From: Pseudomonas putida
Lineage (GTDB): Bacteria > Pseudomonadota > Gammaproteobacteria > Pseudomonadales > Pseudomonadaceae
Direction: 5' to 3'
DNA length: 64,000 nucleotides
NCBI RefSeq assembly: GCF_025905425.1
Contig: NZ_CP109603.1
Coordinates: forward strand, 3,860,501 to 3,924,500
The first letter of the stretch is position 1. The number at the start of each line of letters is the position of its first letter. The notes below the pieces were generated by a model. It saw only the letters and a program-made list of their open reading frames with translations. It searched no databases and was not told where the DNA came from. The position numbers were made by a program, and so were the translations under genes. Shown piece by piece: positions 1-9,339 of this stretch.

Positions 1-324
1 GTCCCTGACCCGTCGTCGGTGATCCGTGCCTGCTACCGCATGGTCAAGCCTGGCGGGCAGGTGTTCTTCTCGACCATCAACCGCAACCCCAAGGCCTACC
101 TGCTGGCCATCGTCGGCGCCGAGTACATCCTCAAGATGCTGCCGCGCGGCACCCACGACTTCAAGAAGTTCATCCGCCCCTCGGAGCTTGGCGCCTGGAG
201 CCGCGCTGCCGGCCTTGAAGTCAAGGACATCATTGGCCTGACCTACAACCCGCTGACCAAGCACTACAAGCTCTGCGGCGATGTGGACGTCAACTACATG
301 ATCCAGACCCTGCGCGAGGAATGA
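1..324 (+). CDS. ubiG: UbiG, ubiquinone biosynthesis O-methyltransferase (C-terminal part)
   Basis: The window opens inside this gene; the last 107 codons are present and the stop lies at 322-324. UbiG methylates two hydroxyl groups of the ubiquinone precursor ring, using S-adenosylmethionine, in the cytoplasm. What is visible is the C-terminal half of the Rossmann-type fold, including the [14 protein letters not shown] strand-loop and the [12 protein letters not shown] and [13 protein letters not shown] stretches that are typical of UbiG. The AdoMet-binding N-terminus lies outside the window. The stop overlaps the start of mupP by four bases (ATGA), so the two genes are translationally coupled. 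Confidence 0.93.
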   Translation, partial: VPDPSSVIRACYRMVKPGGQVFFSTINRNPKAYLLAIVGAEYILKMLPRGTHDFKKFIRPSELGAWSRAAGLEVKDIIGLTYNPLTKHYKLCGDVDVNYMIQTLREE

Positions 325-998
325 GCATGCGTTTGCGAGCAGTACTCTTCGACATGGACGGCACCCTGCTCGACACGGCGCCGGACTTCATCGCCATCTG
401 CCAGGCCATGCTTGCCGAACGCGGCTTGCCAGCAATCGACGACAACCTGATTCGTGGGGTGATTTCCGGCGGTGCCCGTGCCATGGTCGCCGTCACCTTT
501 GCCATGGACCCGGAGGCCGAAGGCTTCGAGGCCCTGCGCCTGGAGTTTCTGGAGCGCTACCAGCGCGACTGCGCGGTGCACAGCAAGCTGTTCGACGGCA
601 TGGCCGAGCTCTTGGCCGACATCGAGAAAGGCAATCTGCTGTGGGGCGTGGTCACCAACAAGCCAGTGCGCTTCGCTGAGCCGATCATGCAGCGCCTGGG
701 CCTGGCCGAGCGTTCGGCACTGTTGATCTGCCCGGACCACGTGAAGAACAGCAAGCCTGACCCCGAGCCGCTGATCCTGGCCTGCAAGACGCTGAACCTG
801 GACCCGGCCAGCGTATTGTTCGTCGGCGACGACCTGCGCGACATTGAGTCTGGCCGCGACGCCGGCACCCGCACGGCGGCGGTGCGCTACGGCTATATTC
901 ATCCAGAAGACAACCCGAACAACTGGGGTGCCGACGTGGTGGTGGACCACCCGCTGGAACTGCGCAAGGTGATCGACAGCGCGCTGTGCGGCTGCTGA
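321..998 (+). CDS. mupP: MupP, N-acetylmuramic acid 6-phosphate phosphatase (HAD family)
   Basis: A 225-residue HAD-superfamily phosphatase of the phosphoglycolate phosphatase type. The nucleophile motif [10 protein letters not shown] has D11 and D13, followed by VTNKP, the KPDPEPL lysine region and the acidic [15 protein letters not shown] loop. Many databases call this protein Gph. In pseudomonads the copy between ubiG and yciK was shown to be MupP, which removes phosphate from MurNAc-6-phosphate in the cell-wall recycling route that bypasses de novo UDP-MurNAc synthesis. The call therefore rests on the family plus the conserved neighbourhood. The start overlaps the ubiG stop; an ATG two codons further on is an alternative start. 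Confidence 0.88.
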   Translation: MSMRLRAVLFDMDGTLLDTAPDFIAICQAMLAERGLPAIDDNLIRGVISGGARAMVAVTFAMDPEAEGFEALRLEFLERYQRDCAVHSKLFDGMAELLADIEKGNLLWGVVTNKPVRFAEPIMQRLGLAERSALLICPDHVKNSKPDPEPLILACKTLNLDPASVLFVGDDLRDIESGRDAGTRTAAVRYGYIHPEDNPNNWGADVVVDHPLELRKVIDSALCGC

Positions 999-1020
999 TC
1001 GAGACCTGGAGTCAGCAGGG

Positions 1021-1112
1021 CCTGTGGGAGCGGGCTTGCCCCGCGAACACGGGCGAAGCCCGTGCCATCCTCCGCGCCGCCTGCTTCGCGGGGCAAGCCC
1101 GCTCCCACAAGG
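1021..1112. repeat. REP pair between mupP and yciK
   Basis: Two inverted copies of the P. putida-type REP unit flank a short spacer: one arm reads CCTGTGGGAGCGGGCTTGCC and the other is its complement, ending in CCCGCTCCCACAAGG. The spacer holds a second small hairpin (CGGGC/GCCCG). An open frame runs through it in phase with yciK, but this is not credible as coding sequence. Confidence 0.9.
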
Positions 1113-1146
1113 AACGGCACAGCCCAATGAACAAGGGAAAAATCTG

Positions 1147-1887
1147 ATGTTCGACTACACCGCCCGTCCCGACCTGCTGCAAGGCCGGGTCATCCTGATC
1201 ACCGGTGCCGGCCGCGGCATCGGTGCCGCTGCCGCCAAGGCCTACGCTGCACTGGGTGCCACCGTGCTGCTGCTGGGCAAGACCGAGGCCAACCTCAACG
1301 AGGTCTACGACCAGATCGAGGCCGCCGGGCACCCACAACCGGTGGTCATCCCGTTCAACCTGGAAACCGCCCTGCCCCACCAGTACGACGAGCTGGCGGT
1401 CATGATCGAAGACCAGTTCGGGCGCCTCGACGGCTTGCTCAACAACGCCTCGATCATCGGCCCGCGCACACCCCTGGAGCAGTTGTCGGGTGACAACTTC
1501 ATGCGTGTGATGCACATCAACGTCGATGCCACCTTCATGCTCACCAGCACCCTGCTACCGCTGCTCAAGCTGTCGGAGGATGCCTCAGTGGTGTTCACCT
1601 CCAGCAGTGTCGGGCGTAAAGGCCGGGCCTACTGGGGTGCCTACGGTGTCTCGAAGTTCGCCACCGAAGGCCTGATGCAGACCTTGGCCGACGAATTGGA
1701 AGGGGTTGCGCCGGTGCGCTCGAACAGCATCAACCCAGGCGCCACGCGCACGGCGATGCGGGCCCAGGCCTACCCCAGCGAGAACCCGCTGAACAACCCG
1801 CTGCCTGAGGAGATCTTGCCAGTGTACCTGTACCTGATGGGGCCGGACAGTACCGGGGTGAATGGGCAGGCGTTCAACGCGCAGTGA
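1147..1887 (+). CDS. yciK: YciK, short-chain dehydrogenase/reductase
   Basis: A 246-residue SDR oxidoreductase. The nucleotide-binding TGAGRGIG motif starts near residue 20, NNAS is in the middle, and the catalytic Y-x3-K appears as AYGVSKFA. YciK proteins are conserved next to ubiG and mupP in pseudomonads; the physiological substrate is not established. The start was placed at ATG 1147 because the frame extends upstream only through the REP pair, and MFDYTARPDLL is the usual N-terminus of the family. The gene probably shares a transcript with ubiG and mupP, with the REP pair lying between the cistrons. Confidence 0.88.
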   Translation: MFDYTARPDLLQGRVILITGAGRGIGAAAAKAYAALGATVLLLGKTEANLNEVYDQIEAAGHPQPVVIPFNLETALPHQYDELAVMIEDQFGRLDGLLNNASIIGPRTPLEQLSGDNFMRVMHINVDATFMLTSTLLPLLKLSEDASVVFTSSSVGRKGRAYWGAYGVSKFATEGLMQTLADELEGVAPVRSNSINPGATRTAMRAQAYPSENPLNNPLPEEILPVYLYLMGPDSTGVNGQAFNAQ

Positions 1888-1906
1888 TTTGTGGGTTGCC
1901 GGTGCT

Positions 1907-1996
1907 GGCCTCTTCACGGGCAAGCCCGCCCCCACAGGATTTGCACGATGCCAAAAGGCAGTGACAACCCTGTGGGAGCGGGCCCGCCAAGAGGCC
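1907..1996. repeat. REP pair, convergent gene junction
   Basis: An inverted REP pair with arms GGCCTCTTCACGGGCAAGCC and its near-complement ending CCGCCAAGAGGCC. Both cores deviate from the common sequence (CCCGCCCCCACA and GCGGGCCCGCC). It lies between the stops of yciK (+) and the TenA-like gene (-), where it could serve both transcripts as a terminator-like structure. Confidence 0.85.
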
Positions 1997-2011
1997 GGTA
2001 CCGGTGAACCC

Positions 2012-2797
2012 TCAGCCAGCTACCAACGCCGGCCGCACCCGCCCCTGCTGACGCCCCTCCAGCTGCATGCAGCGTTCCAGAAACAGGTACATGCAGTCGT
2101 AACTCTTGCAGATCGCCCGGCGCAATTCGGTACGCAGCCCCAGCGTCGGGTTCTCCCCCGCCAAGGTACAGATGATTTCCAGCGCTTCCCACGGATGCGC
2201 ATCGTCATACTGCGCATGCATTTTCAGCCACTTCATGGCGCGCTTGCGCTGATCCTCAGGGAAGCCCATGGCGTAGGTGTCACTCGCGCACACCACCGCC
2301 GACCATTCTCCGGTCGCGCCTTCGATGGCGTAGTTGGTGGCCGCCATGGAAATCGCCAGGTTCTCGGTGGCGCACACCCGCCAGCACCAGTCATTGAGCC
2401 CGTTCAACTCAGGCGGCACTTCCTGAGCCTGCAGCTGGTGCAAATGAACGCCATGGGCATGACACCAATGCACCCAGTAGTCGGCATGGTTGAGTTCGAC
2501 GCGGATGTTGCGCATCAACCAGCGCCGCGCCATGTCTTCGCCAGGGTGCCGGCCATAGCGGGTTTTGGTCAGGTTGTGGGCCATGTACAGCGAGAATTGC
2601 TCGACCACCGGCCAGCCACCGATCAGGTACTGACGAATGGTCGAGGGTTTGAGCTGACCATCGCGCAGGCGTTCGTAAAGCTCATGCTCCACCACCCGGC
2701 GCTTGCTCTCACGGCACTCTTCAATCAGTTGCTGGGCCCATTGAGGGTAACTGGCGGGGTCCATCAATGGCCCGATACGAACGAATGCATCAATCAC
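2012..2797 (-). CDS. TenA/PqqC-like iron-containing oxygenase-fold protein
   Basis: A 261-residue all-helical protein of the TenA/PqqC (haem-oxygenase-like) superfamily. Recognisable segments are the N-terminal FLYMAHNLTKTRYG-type helix, here QFSLYMAHNL, the RNIRVELNHADYWVHW helix, ATENLAISMAATNYAIEG and the KMHAQYDDAHPWEALE helix with conserved His and Asp residues. Members are variously thiaminases, PqqC-type oxidases or di-iron oxygenases; nothing here decides among these, and no thi or pqq genes are nearby. The start is a GTG preceded by AAGGAG eight bases upstream. It is transcribed alone, convergent with yciK. Confidence 0.75.
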   Translation of the reverse strand: MIDAFVRIGPLMDPASYPQWAQQLIEECRESKRRVVEHELYERLRDGQLKPSTIRQYLIGGWPVVEQFSLYMAHNLTKTRYGRHPGEDMARRWLMRNIRVELNHADYWVHWCHAHGVHLHQLQAQEVPPELNGLNDWCWRVCATENLAISMAATNYAIEGATGEWSAVVCASDTYAMGFPEDQRKRAMKWLKMHAQYDDAHPWEALEIICTLAGENPTLGLRTELRRAICKSYDCMYLFLERCMQLEGRQQGRVRPALVAG

Positions 2798-2859
2798 TTT
2801 GAGCTCCTTGATCCTTGTGATTTTTCGGACGTTTTGTGTCAGCGAAAGCCGCTGTCTAG

Positions 2860-5316
2860 CTAGCGAAACGTGCCAGGTGCCCGTTGCAACAGAGGCCTTG
2901 CGGCGATCCGCTGGCGCTGCAGACTGTCACAGGTGAACACCTGAGGGCGCTCGATCAGATAGCCCTGGGCGTAATCCACACCGATTTCCTGCAGGGCCTG
3001 CTCGATCAAAGGGGTTTCGACAAACTCGGCAATGGTCCGTTTACCCATCACATGGCCGATATGGTTGATGACCTCGACCATGGCTCGATTGATCGGATCA
3101 TCTAGCATGTCTTTGACGAAACTGCCGTCGATCTTCAGAAAATCCACAGGTAAATGCTTCAAATAGGCGAACGACGACATGCCGGCACAGAAGTCGTCGA
3201 GCGAGAACCGGCAACCCAGCCCTTTCAGCTCATTGATAAAGCGAATGGCACTGCCAAGGTTGGCAATGGCGCTGGTTTCGGTGATCTCGAAACAGATCAT
3301 CCGCGGCGGGATAGCGTACTCGACGAACAAGCGCTGCAGGTACTCGAGGAACTTGTCGTCACCGATACTCGACCCCGACAAGTTGATCGCGCACATGGAC
3401 AGCGGGCCTTCACGCCCTTCGTCCAGGCACTGGCGAATGACCTGAAACACATTGCGCACCACCCAGCGGTCGAGGGCGGTCATCAAGCCATAGCGCTCGG
3501 CTGCCGGGATGAAACTGCTGGGCAGGATGGTACGGCCGCTCTCGTCATGCAGGCGCAGCAGGATCTCGATATGGCCAGGGCCTTCGATGACCTTCAGTGC
3601 GGCGATTTCCTGGGCATACAGGCAGAAGCGGTTTTCTTCCAGCGCCACATGCAAGCGCTGGATCCAGGCCATCTCGCCAAAGCGCATGGACAGCTCGCTG
3701 TCGTCGGCGTGATACACCTGAACCCGGTTGCGGCCTTTTTCCTTGGCCATGTAGCAGGCCATGTCGGCAGCACGCAACGAGGCTTCCAGCGTGGCGGGGG
3801 CCTGCGCTAGGTTCACCAGGCCAATGCTCACGGTGGTGACGAACGGCCGCCCCTTCCACACAAAATGCAGGCTCTGAACCATCTGACGCAACTGCTCGGC
3901 AATACGCTCGGCCTGATCCGGCGGGCAGTTTTCCAGCAGCACGCCGAATTCGTCACCGCCCAGCCGAGCCAGGGTATCGCCTTCGCGCAGGCCCGACTGC
4001 AACACGGCGCAGATATGGCGTAGCAGCTCATCGCCGGCGGCATGGCCACAGGTGTCATTGACCAGCTTGAACTGGTCCAGGTCCAGAAACATCAACGAAT
4101 GCCGCCCAGCCTGGCGCGCCAGGCCATTGAGCGCTTGTTCCAGGCGGTACTCGAATTCGCGGCGGTTGGCCAGGCCGGTCAAGGCATCATGGGTCGCCTG
4201 CCAGGACAGGTTGGCGATGTACTGGCGCTCCTGGGTCATGTCGTGCAGCACCAGCACGATACCGCTGACCTGCCCGTCATTGAGAATGGGCGACCCCACC
4301 AGGTTGATCGACACGGTGCTGCCATCCAGGCGCTGGATCAGCCTGGCGTGCTCGGCGCCGCCCCTCAGACTGCCACTGAGCACCTGCTCGACCAAGCTTC
4401 GGCCATCCTCTTCGGCCTGCTCGTCCACCAGGCTGAATAACGCGGAAAGCGAAAGGCCCTGGGCCTGGCCCGCCTGCCAGTGGGTAAGCTGTTCGGCGGC
4501 CGGGTTCATATAGCCGATGCAACCCTCTACATCGGCGGTAATGACCGCATCGCCAATCGCCTGCAAGGTGATCTGCGCCCGCTCCTTTTCTTCTTGCAGG
4601 GCATTGGCGAACGCCTGGCGCTGCGCCAGCAGCTTGCTGGAACGGCGCCAGGCGATGGTGATGAGAAACAGCGCGGTGAGCAGGTTGGTGATCATTAGCA
4701 CCCGCAGCACCATGCGCGACCCCTCTCCCAGCGCATCGCTGAAGGCCTTGGCGGCCGGGGTGACACCTTCGTTGATGGTGACGATGCGGGCCTGCCAATC
4801 GGCGATCGTGCGGTCATCGACCTGGCCACGGGCAAACCCTTTGCGCATTTCACCCGCAAGCACGTCCAGCTGGCCCAGGTACCTGTCGCCAATGTCCCAA
4901 TAGTCGATGGCCGTCTGCATGTAGCTGATGCTGCGGAAATTGCGATAAAACCAGATGATGCGTTCGACGTCGTCGGGGTGGTTGCCGCCTTGCAGCACGG
5001 CTTCGCGTGCGGCGTTCAGGTCGGGGTTGGGCTGATCGAGCACCACGCGCAGTTGATGATCGCCGCGGGGCACGGTGATGGCCTGGCGGTAGCGCTGGTA
5101 CGTGCCCTCATCGCGGTTGTCGGCGTATAGGTTGAGGTAGTAGATGGCATCCTTTTGAGCCTTGGACCACAAGCTCTCGCCCGCCACATAAGCCCGCACC
5201 GCCGATAGCGTATAAAGGCTGAGACTGCCCAGCGCCGCCTGGAAAACCACGACGGCGATGAAGGGCCAGATGATACCGAGCAGCTTCGGCGCTTCTAGAG
5301 TGCGATGTCCCTTCAT
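2860..5316 (-). CDS. Membrane-anchored PAS-GGDEF-EAL cyclic-di-GMP protein
   Basis: An 818-residue protein with a membrane helix at about 14-36, a periplasmic sensor region, a second helix at about 205-223, a PAS domain (about 250-365), a GGDEF domain and a C-terminal EAL domain. The active-site GGDEF is intact at residues 453-457, preceded five residues upstream by an RxxD inhibitory site (REGD). The phosphodiesterase signature begins EIL (about 584), a tolerated variant of EAL; the downstream INLSG, EITET, LKIDG and AEFVE motifs are kept, but loop 6 reads DDFCAG rather than DDFGAG. It may therefore make and degrade cyclic di-GMP, or favour one activity. The gene stands alone; the signal it senses is unknown. 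Confidence 0.9.
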   Translation of the reverse strand: MKGHRTLEAPKLLGIIWPFIAVVVFQAALGSLSLYTLSAVRAYVAGESLWSKAQKDAIYYLNLYADNRDEGTYQRYRQAITVPRGDHQLRVVLDQPNPDLNAAREAVLQGGNHPDDVERIIWFYRNFRSISYMQTAIDYWDIGDRYLGQLDVLAGEMRKGFARGQVDDRTIADWQARIVTINEGVTPAAKAFSDALGEGSRMVLRVLMITNLLTALFLITIAWRRSSKLLAQRQAFANALQEEKERAQITLQAIGDAVITADVEGCIGYMNPAAEQLTHWQAGQAQGLSLSALFSLVDEQAEEDGRSLVEQVLSGSLRGGAEHARLIQRLDGSTVSINLVGSPILNDGQVSGIVLVLHDMTQERQYIANLSWQATHDALTGLANRREFEYRLEQALNGLARQAGRHSLMFLDLDQFKLVNDTCGHAAGDELLRHICAVLQSGLREGDTLARLGGDEFGVLLENCPPDQAERIAEQLRQMVQSLHFVWKGRPFVTTVSIGLVNLAQAPATLEASLRAADMACYMAKEKGRNRVQVYHADDSELSMRFGEMAWIQRLHVALEENRFCLYAQEIAALKVIEGPGHIEILLRLHDESGRTILPSSFIPAAERYGLMTALDRWVVRNVFQVIRQCLDEGREGPLSMCAINLSGSSIGDDKFLEYLQRLFVEYAIPPRMICFEITETSAIANLGSAIRFINELKGLGCRFSLDDFCAGMSSFAYLKHLPVDFLKIDGSFVKDMLDDPINRAMVEVINHIGHVMGKRTIAEFVETPLIEQALQEIGVDYAQGYLIERPQVFTCDSLQRQRIAARPLLQRAPGTFR

Positions 5317-5444
5317 GGATTCCCTGTCACAGAGCAGATAAGGCTCGAATCAACCCAGACAAGCACAGCGTAGGCCATTTGCCATCTGTGCGGAGGGGTT
5401 TTTTATGACAAGGAATCGGGCGGTTTGCACCGCCACCAAGCGCC

Positions 5445-7277
5445 TCAGGTCTGCTGCAGGTGCCCGTACAGTTTTGCGTACAACCCACCCTCGGCAATCA
5501 GCTGTTGATGGTCGCCATCTTCAGCCACATGCCCACCGTCGAACACCAGCACCCGGTCCGCTTGCTTCACCGCCGATAGACGGTGGGCGATGATCAGCGT
5601 GGTGCGGCCATTGAGGAAGCGTGCCAGGGCTTTGTGCAGGTTGTATTCGGTGGCGGCATCGAGCGCCGAAGTGGCTTCGTCGAGGATCACCACCTTGGGT
5701 TCGGCCAACACCATCCGGGCAATGGCCAGCCGTTGCCGCTGACCACCGGACAAGCGCACACCGGAACGCCCGACCACGCTGTCCAGGCCTTGTGGCAAGG
5801 CGGCAATGGTGGCGTCCAGCTGGGCAATGCGCAGCGCCTGCCAGCAGGCTTCGTCGCTGCACTCGCGGCCCATGGTCAGGTTGGCGCGCACGCTGTCGTT
5901 GAACAGCGACGGATGCTGCAGCACAACCGCGACGTTTTCGCGCAGGGTCTCCAGGCCGATCTCCTGCAGGCTGGCACCGCCAAAGCGGATGGTCCCCGCC
6001 TGGGCGCTGTACAGGCCCAGCAGCAACTGCACCAGGGTGCTCTTGCCGCCCCCGCTGGCGCCCACGATGGCCACCTTCTCACCTGGGGCGATGGACAGGT
6101 CGAGGTGTTCGAGCACCGGCTCGTCAGCATAGGCGAACCGCAGGTCGCGCACCTCGATGCCCACTGTCTCGCGGCCCGCGAACGGGTCACTGGCCGCCGG
6201 GTACTGCGGCTCGTCGGCCCGCGCCAGCAACTCGTTGAGCCGGCTCAGGGCACCGCCAGCGGCATAGTAGGCGTATTGCAGGTTGAGCAGTTGCTCAACC
6301 GGCCCGATCATGAACCACAGGTAGCTGAACACGGCCAGCATCTGGCCAATCGACAGGTCGGAGAACAGCACGGTGAGCATTGCCGCGGCGCGGAAGATGT
6401 CGATGCCGAACTGGAACAACAACCCACTGGCGCGGCCACTGGCATCGCTCTTCCATTGCGAGTCCACGGCGTAGTCGCGCACTTCCCGCGCGCGCAAGCC
6501 AAGCCGACCGAGGAAGTAACCCTGACGGTTGCTGGCACGGATTTCCTGGATCGCATCGAGGGTTTCCGACAGCGCCTGGGTAAAGCGTGCGGTGCTGTCG
6601 TTTTCAAGCTTCTTCAGGTGCTTGACCCGCTTGCCCAACTGCACGGTGAAGTAGATCACCAGCGGGTTGAACAACAGGATCAGCAACGCCAGCTGCCAGT
6701 GCATCCAGATCAGGATCGCCGCCGTGCCGGTCAGGGTCAGCATGGCCACGAGGAAGCGGCTGAGGGTTTCACCGACGAACTTGTCGAGGGTGTCCAGGTC
6801 GGTGACAAGGTGCGTCGTCACCGTGCCGCTGCCCAGGCTTTCGTACTCCTTGAGGGAAATCCGCTTGAGCCGTTCGATCAGGCGGATGCGCAGGCGGTAG
6901 ACGATGTCCTTGGCCAGCCCGGCGAACAGCTTGGCCTGCACCACGTTGAAGGCCAGGGCGGCCAGGCGCAGGCAAAGCGTCAGTGCCAGCATCAGGCCGA
7001 TGTAGCCCGCCGCGACCTGCCAGTTGGCCGGCAGCAGCTGGTTCATCCACTTCAGCGCGGCATCGCCGTGGCCGAGCAGCACTTCGTCCACCAACAGCGG
7101 CAGCAGCAAGGGAATCGGCACGCTGCAGCAGGCCGCGAGCACGGCAATCAGGTTGGCGGACCAGAGGTTTTTCTTGTGATGCAACGCCAGGCGGCGGATT
7201 TCCGCCCAGCTCAGTCGATCGGCCGCACTGTGAGGCTTCCCTGGCACAGGGTCGGGCGACCCAGGCACATCAAGCAC
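5445..7277 (-). CDS. ABC exporter, fused permease/ATPase (MsbA-like half transporter)
   Basis: A 610-residue half transporter. An N-terminal six-helix membrane domain (about residues 40-330) is followed by an ATPase with Walker A GASGGGKST (about 406-414), signature LSGGQRQRL, Walker B VVILDEATSALD and the H-loop IIAHRLSAV. It should work as a homodimer exporting lipids, peptides or drugs; the substrate cannot be read from sequence. The start is GTG 7277, which overlaps the end of the upstream DsbA-like gene by eight bases; a second in-frame GTG lies three codons on. Coupling to a thiol-oxidoreductase-like gene is suggestive of a peptide or redox role, but this is inference. Confidence 0.88.
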   Translation of the reverse strand: MLDVPGSPDPVPGKPHSAADRLSWAEIRRLALHHKKNLWSANLIAVLAACCSVPIPLLLPLLVDEVLLGHGDAALKWMNQLLPANWQVAAGYIGLMLALTLCLRLAALAFNVVQAKLFAGLAKDIVYRLRIRLIERLKRISLKEYESLGSGTVTTHLVTDLDTLDKFVGETLSRFLVAMLTLTGTAAILIWMHWQLALLILLFNPLVIYFTVQLGKRVKHLKKLENDSTARFTQALSETLDAIQEIRASNRQGYFLGRLGLRAREVRDYAVDSQWKSDASGRASGLLFQFGIDIFRAAAMLTVLFSDLSIGQMLAVFSYLWFMIGPVEQLLNLQYAYYAAGGALSRLNELLARADEPQYPAASDPFAGRETVGIEVRDLRFAYADEPVLEHLDLSIAPGEKVAIVGASGGGKSTLVQLLLGLYSAQAGTIRFGGASLQEIGLETLRENVAVVLQHPSLFNDSVRANLTMGRECSDEACWQALRIAQLDATIAALPQGLDSVVGRSGVRLSGGQRQRLAIARMVLAEPKVVILDEATSALDAATEYNLHKALARFLNGRTTLIIAHRLSAVKQADRVLVFDGGHVAEDGDHQQLIAEGGLYAKLYGHLQQT

Positions 7278-7902
7278 AGGCGGCCTGCTGCAGCCAACGG
7301 CCGAGCAAGGGTTGCAGGCGCTCCAGCGGCTGGTAGCCGTTGGTCAGCAAGGCCAACTGGCCATTGCGCTCGGCCAGCAGGGTGGGGAACCCGGCGATGC
7401 CCAGGCCCTGCGCCCAACCGAAATCGGCGGCGGTGGCCGTACGCGTGTCGGCGCGGGTAAAGGCCTCAGCGAATGCCGCACGGTCAAAGCCTGCCTGTTC
7501 GGCCAGTTCAACCAGGTGCGGCGCGGTGGTGACGTCGACACCGGCCTCGTAGAACGAGCGCTGGATCAGCGCCAGCAGGGGCCAGACGCGCTCGGCATCC
7601 AGCTCGCGGGCAGTGACCAGGGCGCGGCAGGCAGGCTCGGTGTCGTAGACAAAGCCTTCGGGCATGGCGCCCTCGAAACGAAACGGCTGACCGGTGGCGT
7701 CGGCCACCGCTTGCCAATGCTCGAGGATGTACTTGCGGGTCGACGCATCCAGGGCGCTGCCGCCGGTGCGCAGGCCACCCGGCACCAGGCGGGTCGGCAC
7801 GCCGGCTTCACGTGCCTGGGCGATCAGGGCCGCGGCCACCGGCGCGAAACCCCAGCACCAGGAGCACATCGGGTCCATCACATAAAGCAGGCGTGCAGAC
7901 AT
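7270..7902 (-). CDS. DsbA-family (FrnE-like) thiol oxidoreductase
   Basis: A 210-residue cytoplasmic thioredoxin-fold protein with the inserted helical domain of the DsbA/FrnE group. The active-site motif is MDPMCSWCWGF, with C13 and C16 forming the CxxC pair, and the cis-proline loop is GIAGFPTLL. There is no signal peptide, so unlike DsbA itself it acts in the cytosol. It begins three bases downstream of the trhO stop on the same strand and overlaps the ABC exporter, so trhO, this gene and the exporter probably form one operon. Its substrate is unknown. Confidence 0.82.
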   Translation of the reverse strand: MSARLLYVMDPMCSWCWGFAPVAAALIAQAREAGVPTRLVPGGLRTGGSALDASTRKYILEHWQAVADATGQPFRFEGAMPEGFVYDTEPACRALVTARELDAERVWPLLALIQRSFYEAGVDVTTAPHLVELAEQAGFDRAAFAEAFTRADTRTATAADFGWAQGLGIAGFPTLLAERNGQLALLTNGYQPLERLQPLLGRWLQQAACA

Positions 7903-7905
7903 GCA

Positions 7906-8838
7906 TCAGGCCTCGGCTTTGTAGTTGTAACCGATCGGGTGCGGCAAGTTGCGCGCCTTGGCCAGCTCGATCTGCTTCTGCCGGTCAATGGCGCTGCGGC
8001 GAGTCTTCTCGCTCAGGCTGTCCCAGCAGTGCGGGCAGCTCACACCTGGCGAGTAGTGCTCGGACGCACGCTCTTGTGCGTTGATCGGGTGGCGGCAAGC
8101 GTGGCACTGGTCGTACTCGCCCTCGCTCAGGTCATGACGCACCGTGACGCGGTTGTCGAACACGAAGCAGTCGCCATCCCACAGGCTTTCTTCCTGAGGC
8201 ACTTCCTCGAAGTACTTCAGCACGCCTCCTTTAAGATGATAGACCGCCTCGAAGCCTTCACCGAGCATGTAGCTGGAGGCTTTTTCGCAACGGATGCCAC
8301 CGGTGCAGAACATCGCCACCTTCTTGTGCTTGCTCGGGTCGAAGTTGGCCTTGATGTACTCGGGGAACTCGCGGAAGGTCTCGGTCTTGGGGTCGAGGGC
8401 GCCCTTGAAGGTGCCAATGGCCACTTCGTAGTCGTTACGGGTATCGATCAGCAGCACTTCAGGGTCACTGATCAGGGCGTTCCAGTCCTTGGGCTCGACG
8501 TAGGTGCCCACCTGCTGGTTGGGGTCCACGCCCGCCACACCGAGGGTGACGATCTCTTTCTTGAGCTTGACCTTGGTGCGGTAGAACGGCTGCTCGTCGC
8601 AGTAGGATTCCTTGTGGTCGACATCCACCAGGCGCGGGTCATTGCGCAGCCAGGCGAGCAGGCCGTCGATGCCTTCGCGGGTGGCCGACACGGTGCCATT
8701 GATGCCTTCGTTGGCCAGCAGCAGGGTGCCTTTGACGTCATTGTCGAGCATGGCCTTGAGCAGCGGCTCGCGCAGCTCGACGTAGTCTTGCAGGGTGACG
8801 AATTTGTACAGCGCCGCGACGACGATCGGTTGTGACAT
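7906..8838 (-). CDS. trhO: TrhO, tRNA uridine-34 hydroxylase (rhodanese family)
   Basis: A 310-residue protein of the YceA/TrhO family, which uses oxygen to hydroxylate uridine 34 of certain tRNAs as the first step of (c)mo5U formation. The N-terminal acylphosphatase-like domain ([24 protein letters not shown]) precedes a rhodanese domain with the catalytic loop [14 protein letters not shown], and the C-terminus carries Cys pairs (CHACRHP, CPHCW). ATG 8838 was chosen; the open frame continues upstream through the REP-like hairpin, which is not coding. It leads the probable operon with the DsbA-like and ABC genes. Confidence 0.92.
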   Translation of the reverse strand: MSQPIVVAALYKFVTLQDYVELREPLLKAMLDNDVKGTLLLANEGINGTVSATREGIDGLLAWLRNDPRLVDVDHKESYCDEQPFYRTKVKLKKEIVTLGVAGVDPNQQVGTYVEPKDWNALISDPEVLLIDTRNDYEVAIGTFKGALDPKTETFREFPEYIKANFDPSKHKKVAMFCTGGIRCEKASSYMLGEGFEAVYHLKGGVLKYFEEVPQEESLWDGDCFVFDNRVTVRHDLSEGEYDQCHACRHPINAQERASEHYSPGVSCPHCWDSLSEKTRRSAIDRQKQIELAKARNLPHPIGYNYKAEA

Positions 8839-8895
8839 GAACGTGAATCTCCAGGTGGTTGCCCTCGTAAGGGGCGGACCGGGGTAACAAAAACA

Positions 8896-8990
8896 GGGGG
8901 CTGCTTTGCAGCCCATCGCAGGCAAGCCAGCGCCCACAGGTACAGGGTGTGGGAGCTGGCTTGCCTGCGATGGGCCGCAAAGCGGCCCCC
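8896..8990. repeat. Long REP-type inverted repeat upstream of trhO
   Basis: Arms of about 42 bases form an inverted repeat: one runs from GGGGGCTGC to CAGCGCCCACA, the other from TGTGGGAGCTGG to CGGCCCCC. The core differs from the main REP family (GCCAGCGCCCACA instead of GCCCGCTCCCACA). It separates bolA and trhO, both on the minus strand. Confidence 0.85.
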
Positions 8991-9032
8991 TTTTGGGATT
9001 TTTGCGGATTCTACCAGAACGGCAAAAAGGAA

Positions 9033-9329
9033 TCAGTGCCCGCCGCCTGCACACACCGGCGAGGCCGGTGCGACACCGACCTTGGCCCACTCTTCAGCGG
9101 TGTAGGTGTGAATGGCCAGGGCATGGATCTGGCCCATCAGCTCGCCCATGGTGGCGTAGACCTTCTGGTGACGCTTGACGCTGTTCAGCCCGGCAAACTG
9201 CTCGCTGACGATCACTGCCTTGTAGTGGGTCTCCTGACCACGACTGTGCATGTGACTTTCATTGAGCACTTCCAGGTGTTGCGGCGCCAGCGTTGCCAGT
9301 TGCTGCTCGATGCGGTGCTGCATGCTCAT
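9033..9329 (-). CDS. bolA: BolA family protein
   Basis: A 98-residue BolA protein with the family landmarks [10 protein letters not shown], the VIVSEQFAG strand, the RHQKVYA segment and the [13 protein letters not shown] helix. BolA proteins pair with monothiol glutaredoxins through a shared [2Fe-2S] cluster and influence morphology and stress responses. The gene lies 10 bases downstream of the DUF2059 gene on the same strand, so the two are likely cotranscribed. The C-terminal CAGGGH tail is an extension beyond the fold. Confidence 0.9.
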   Translation of the reverse strand: MSMQHRIEQQLATLAPQHLEVLNESHMHSRGQETHYKAVIVSEQFAGLNSVKRHQKVYATMGELMGQIHALAIHTYTAEEWAKVGVAPASPVCAGGGH

Positions 9330-9339
9330 CTCGCGTTAC

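Noticed and set aside
1024..1146. Extended yciK start through the REP pair
   Set aside because: The extra residues are a translation of repeat sequence; the family start at 1147 fits.
5419..5434. GGCGGT-TTGC-ACCGCC hairpin as terminator of the ABC exporter
   Set aside because: The stem is only six bases and no U-rich tract follows directly on the minus strand.
5583..7460. A 625-codon open frame on the plus strand opposite the ABC exporter
   Set aside because: It is antisense to a well-supported gene, has His/Gln/Gly-rich composition typical of the reverse of GC-rich coding DNA, and shows no domain.
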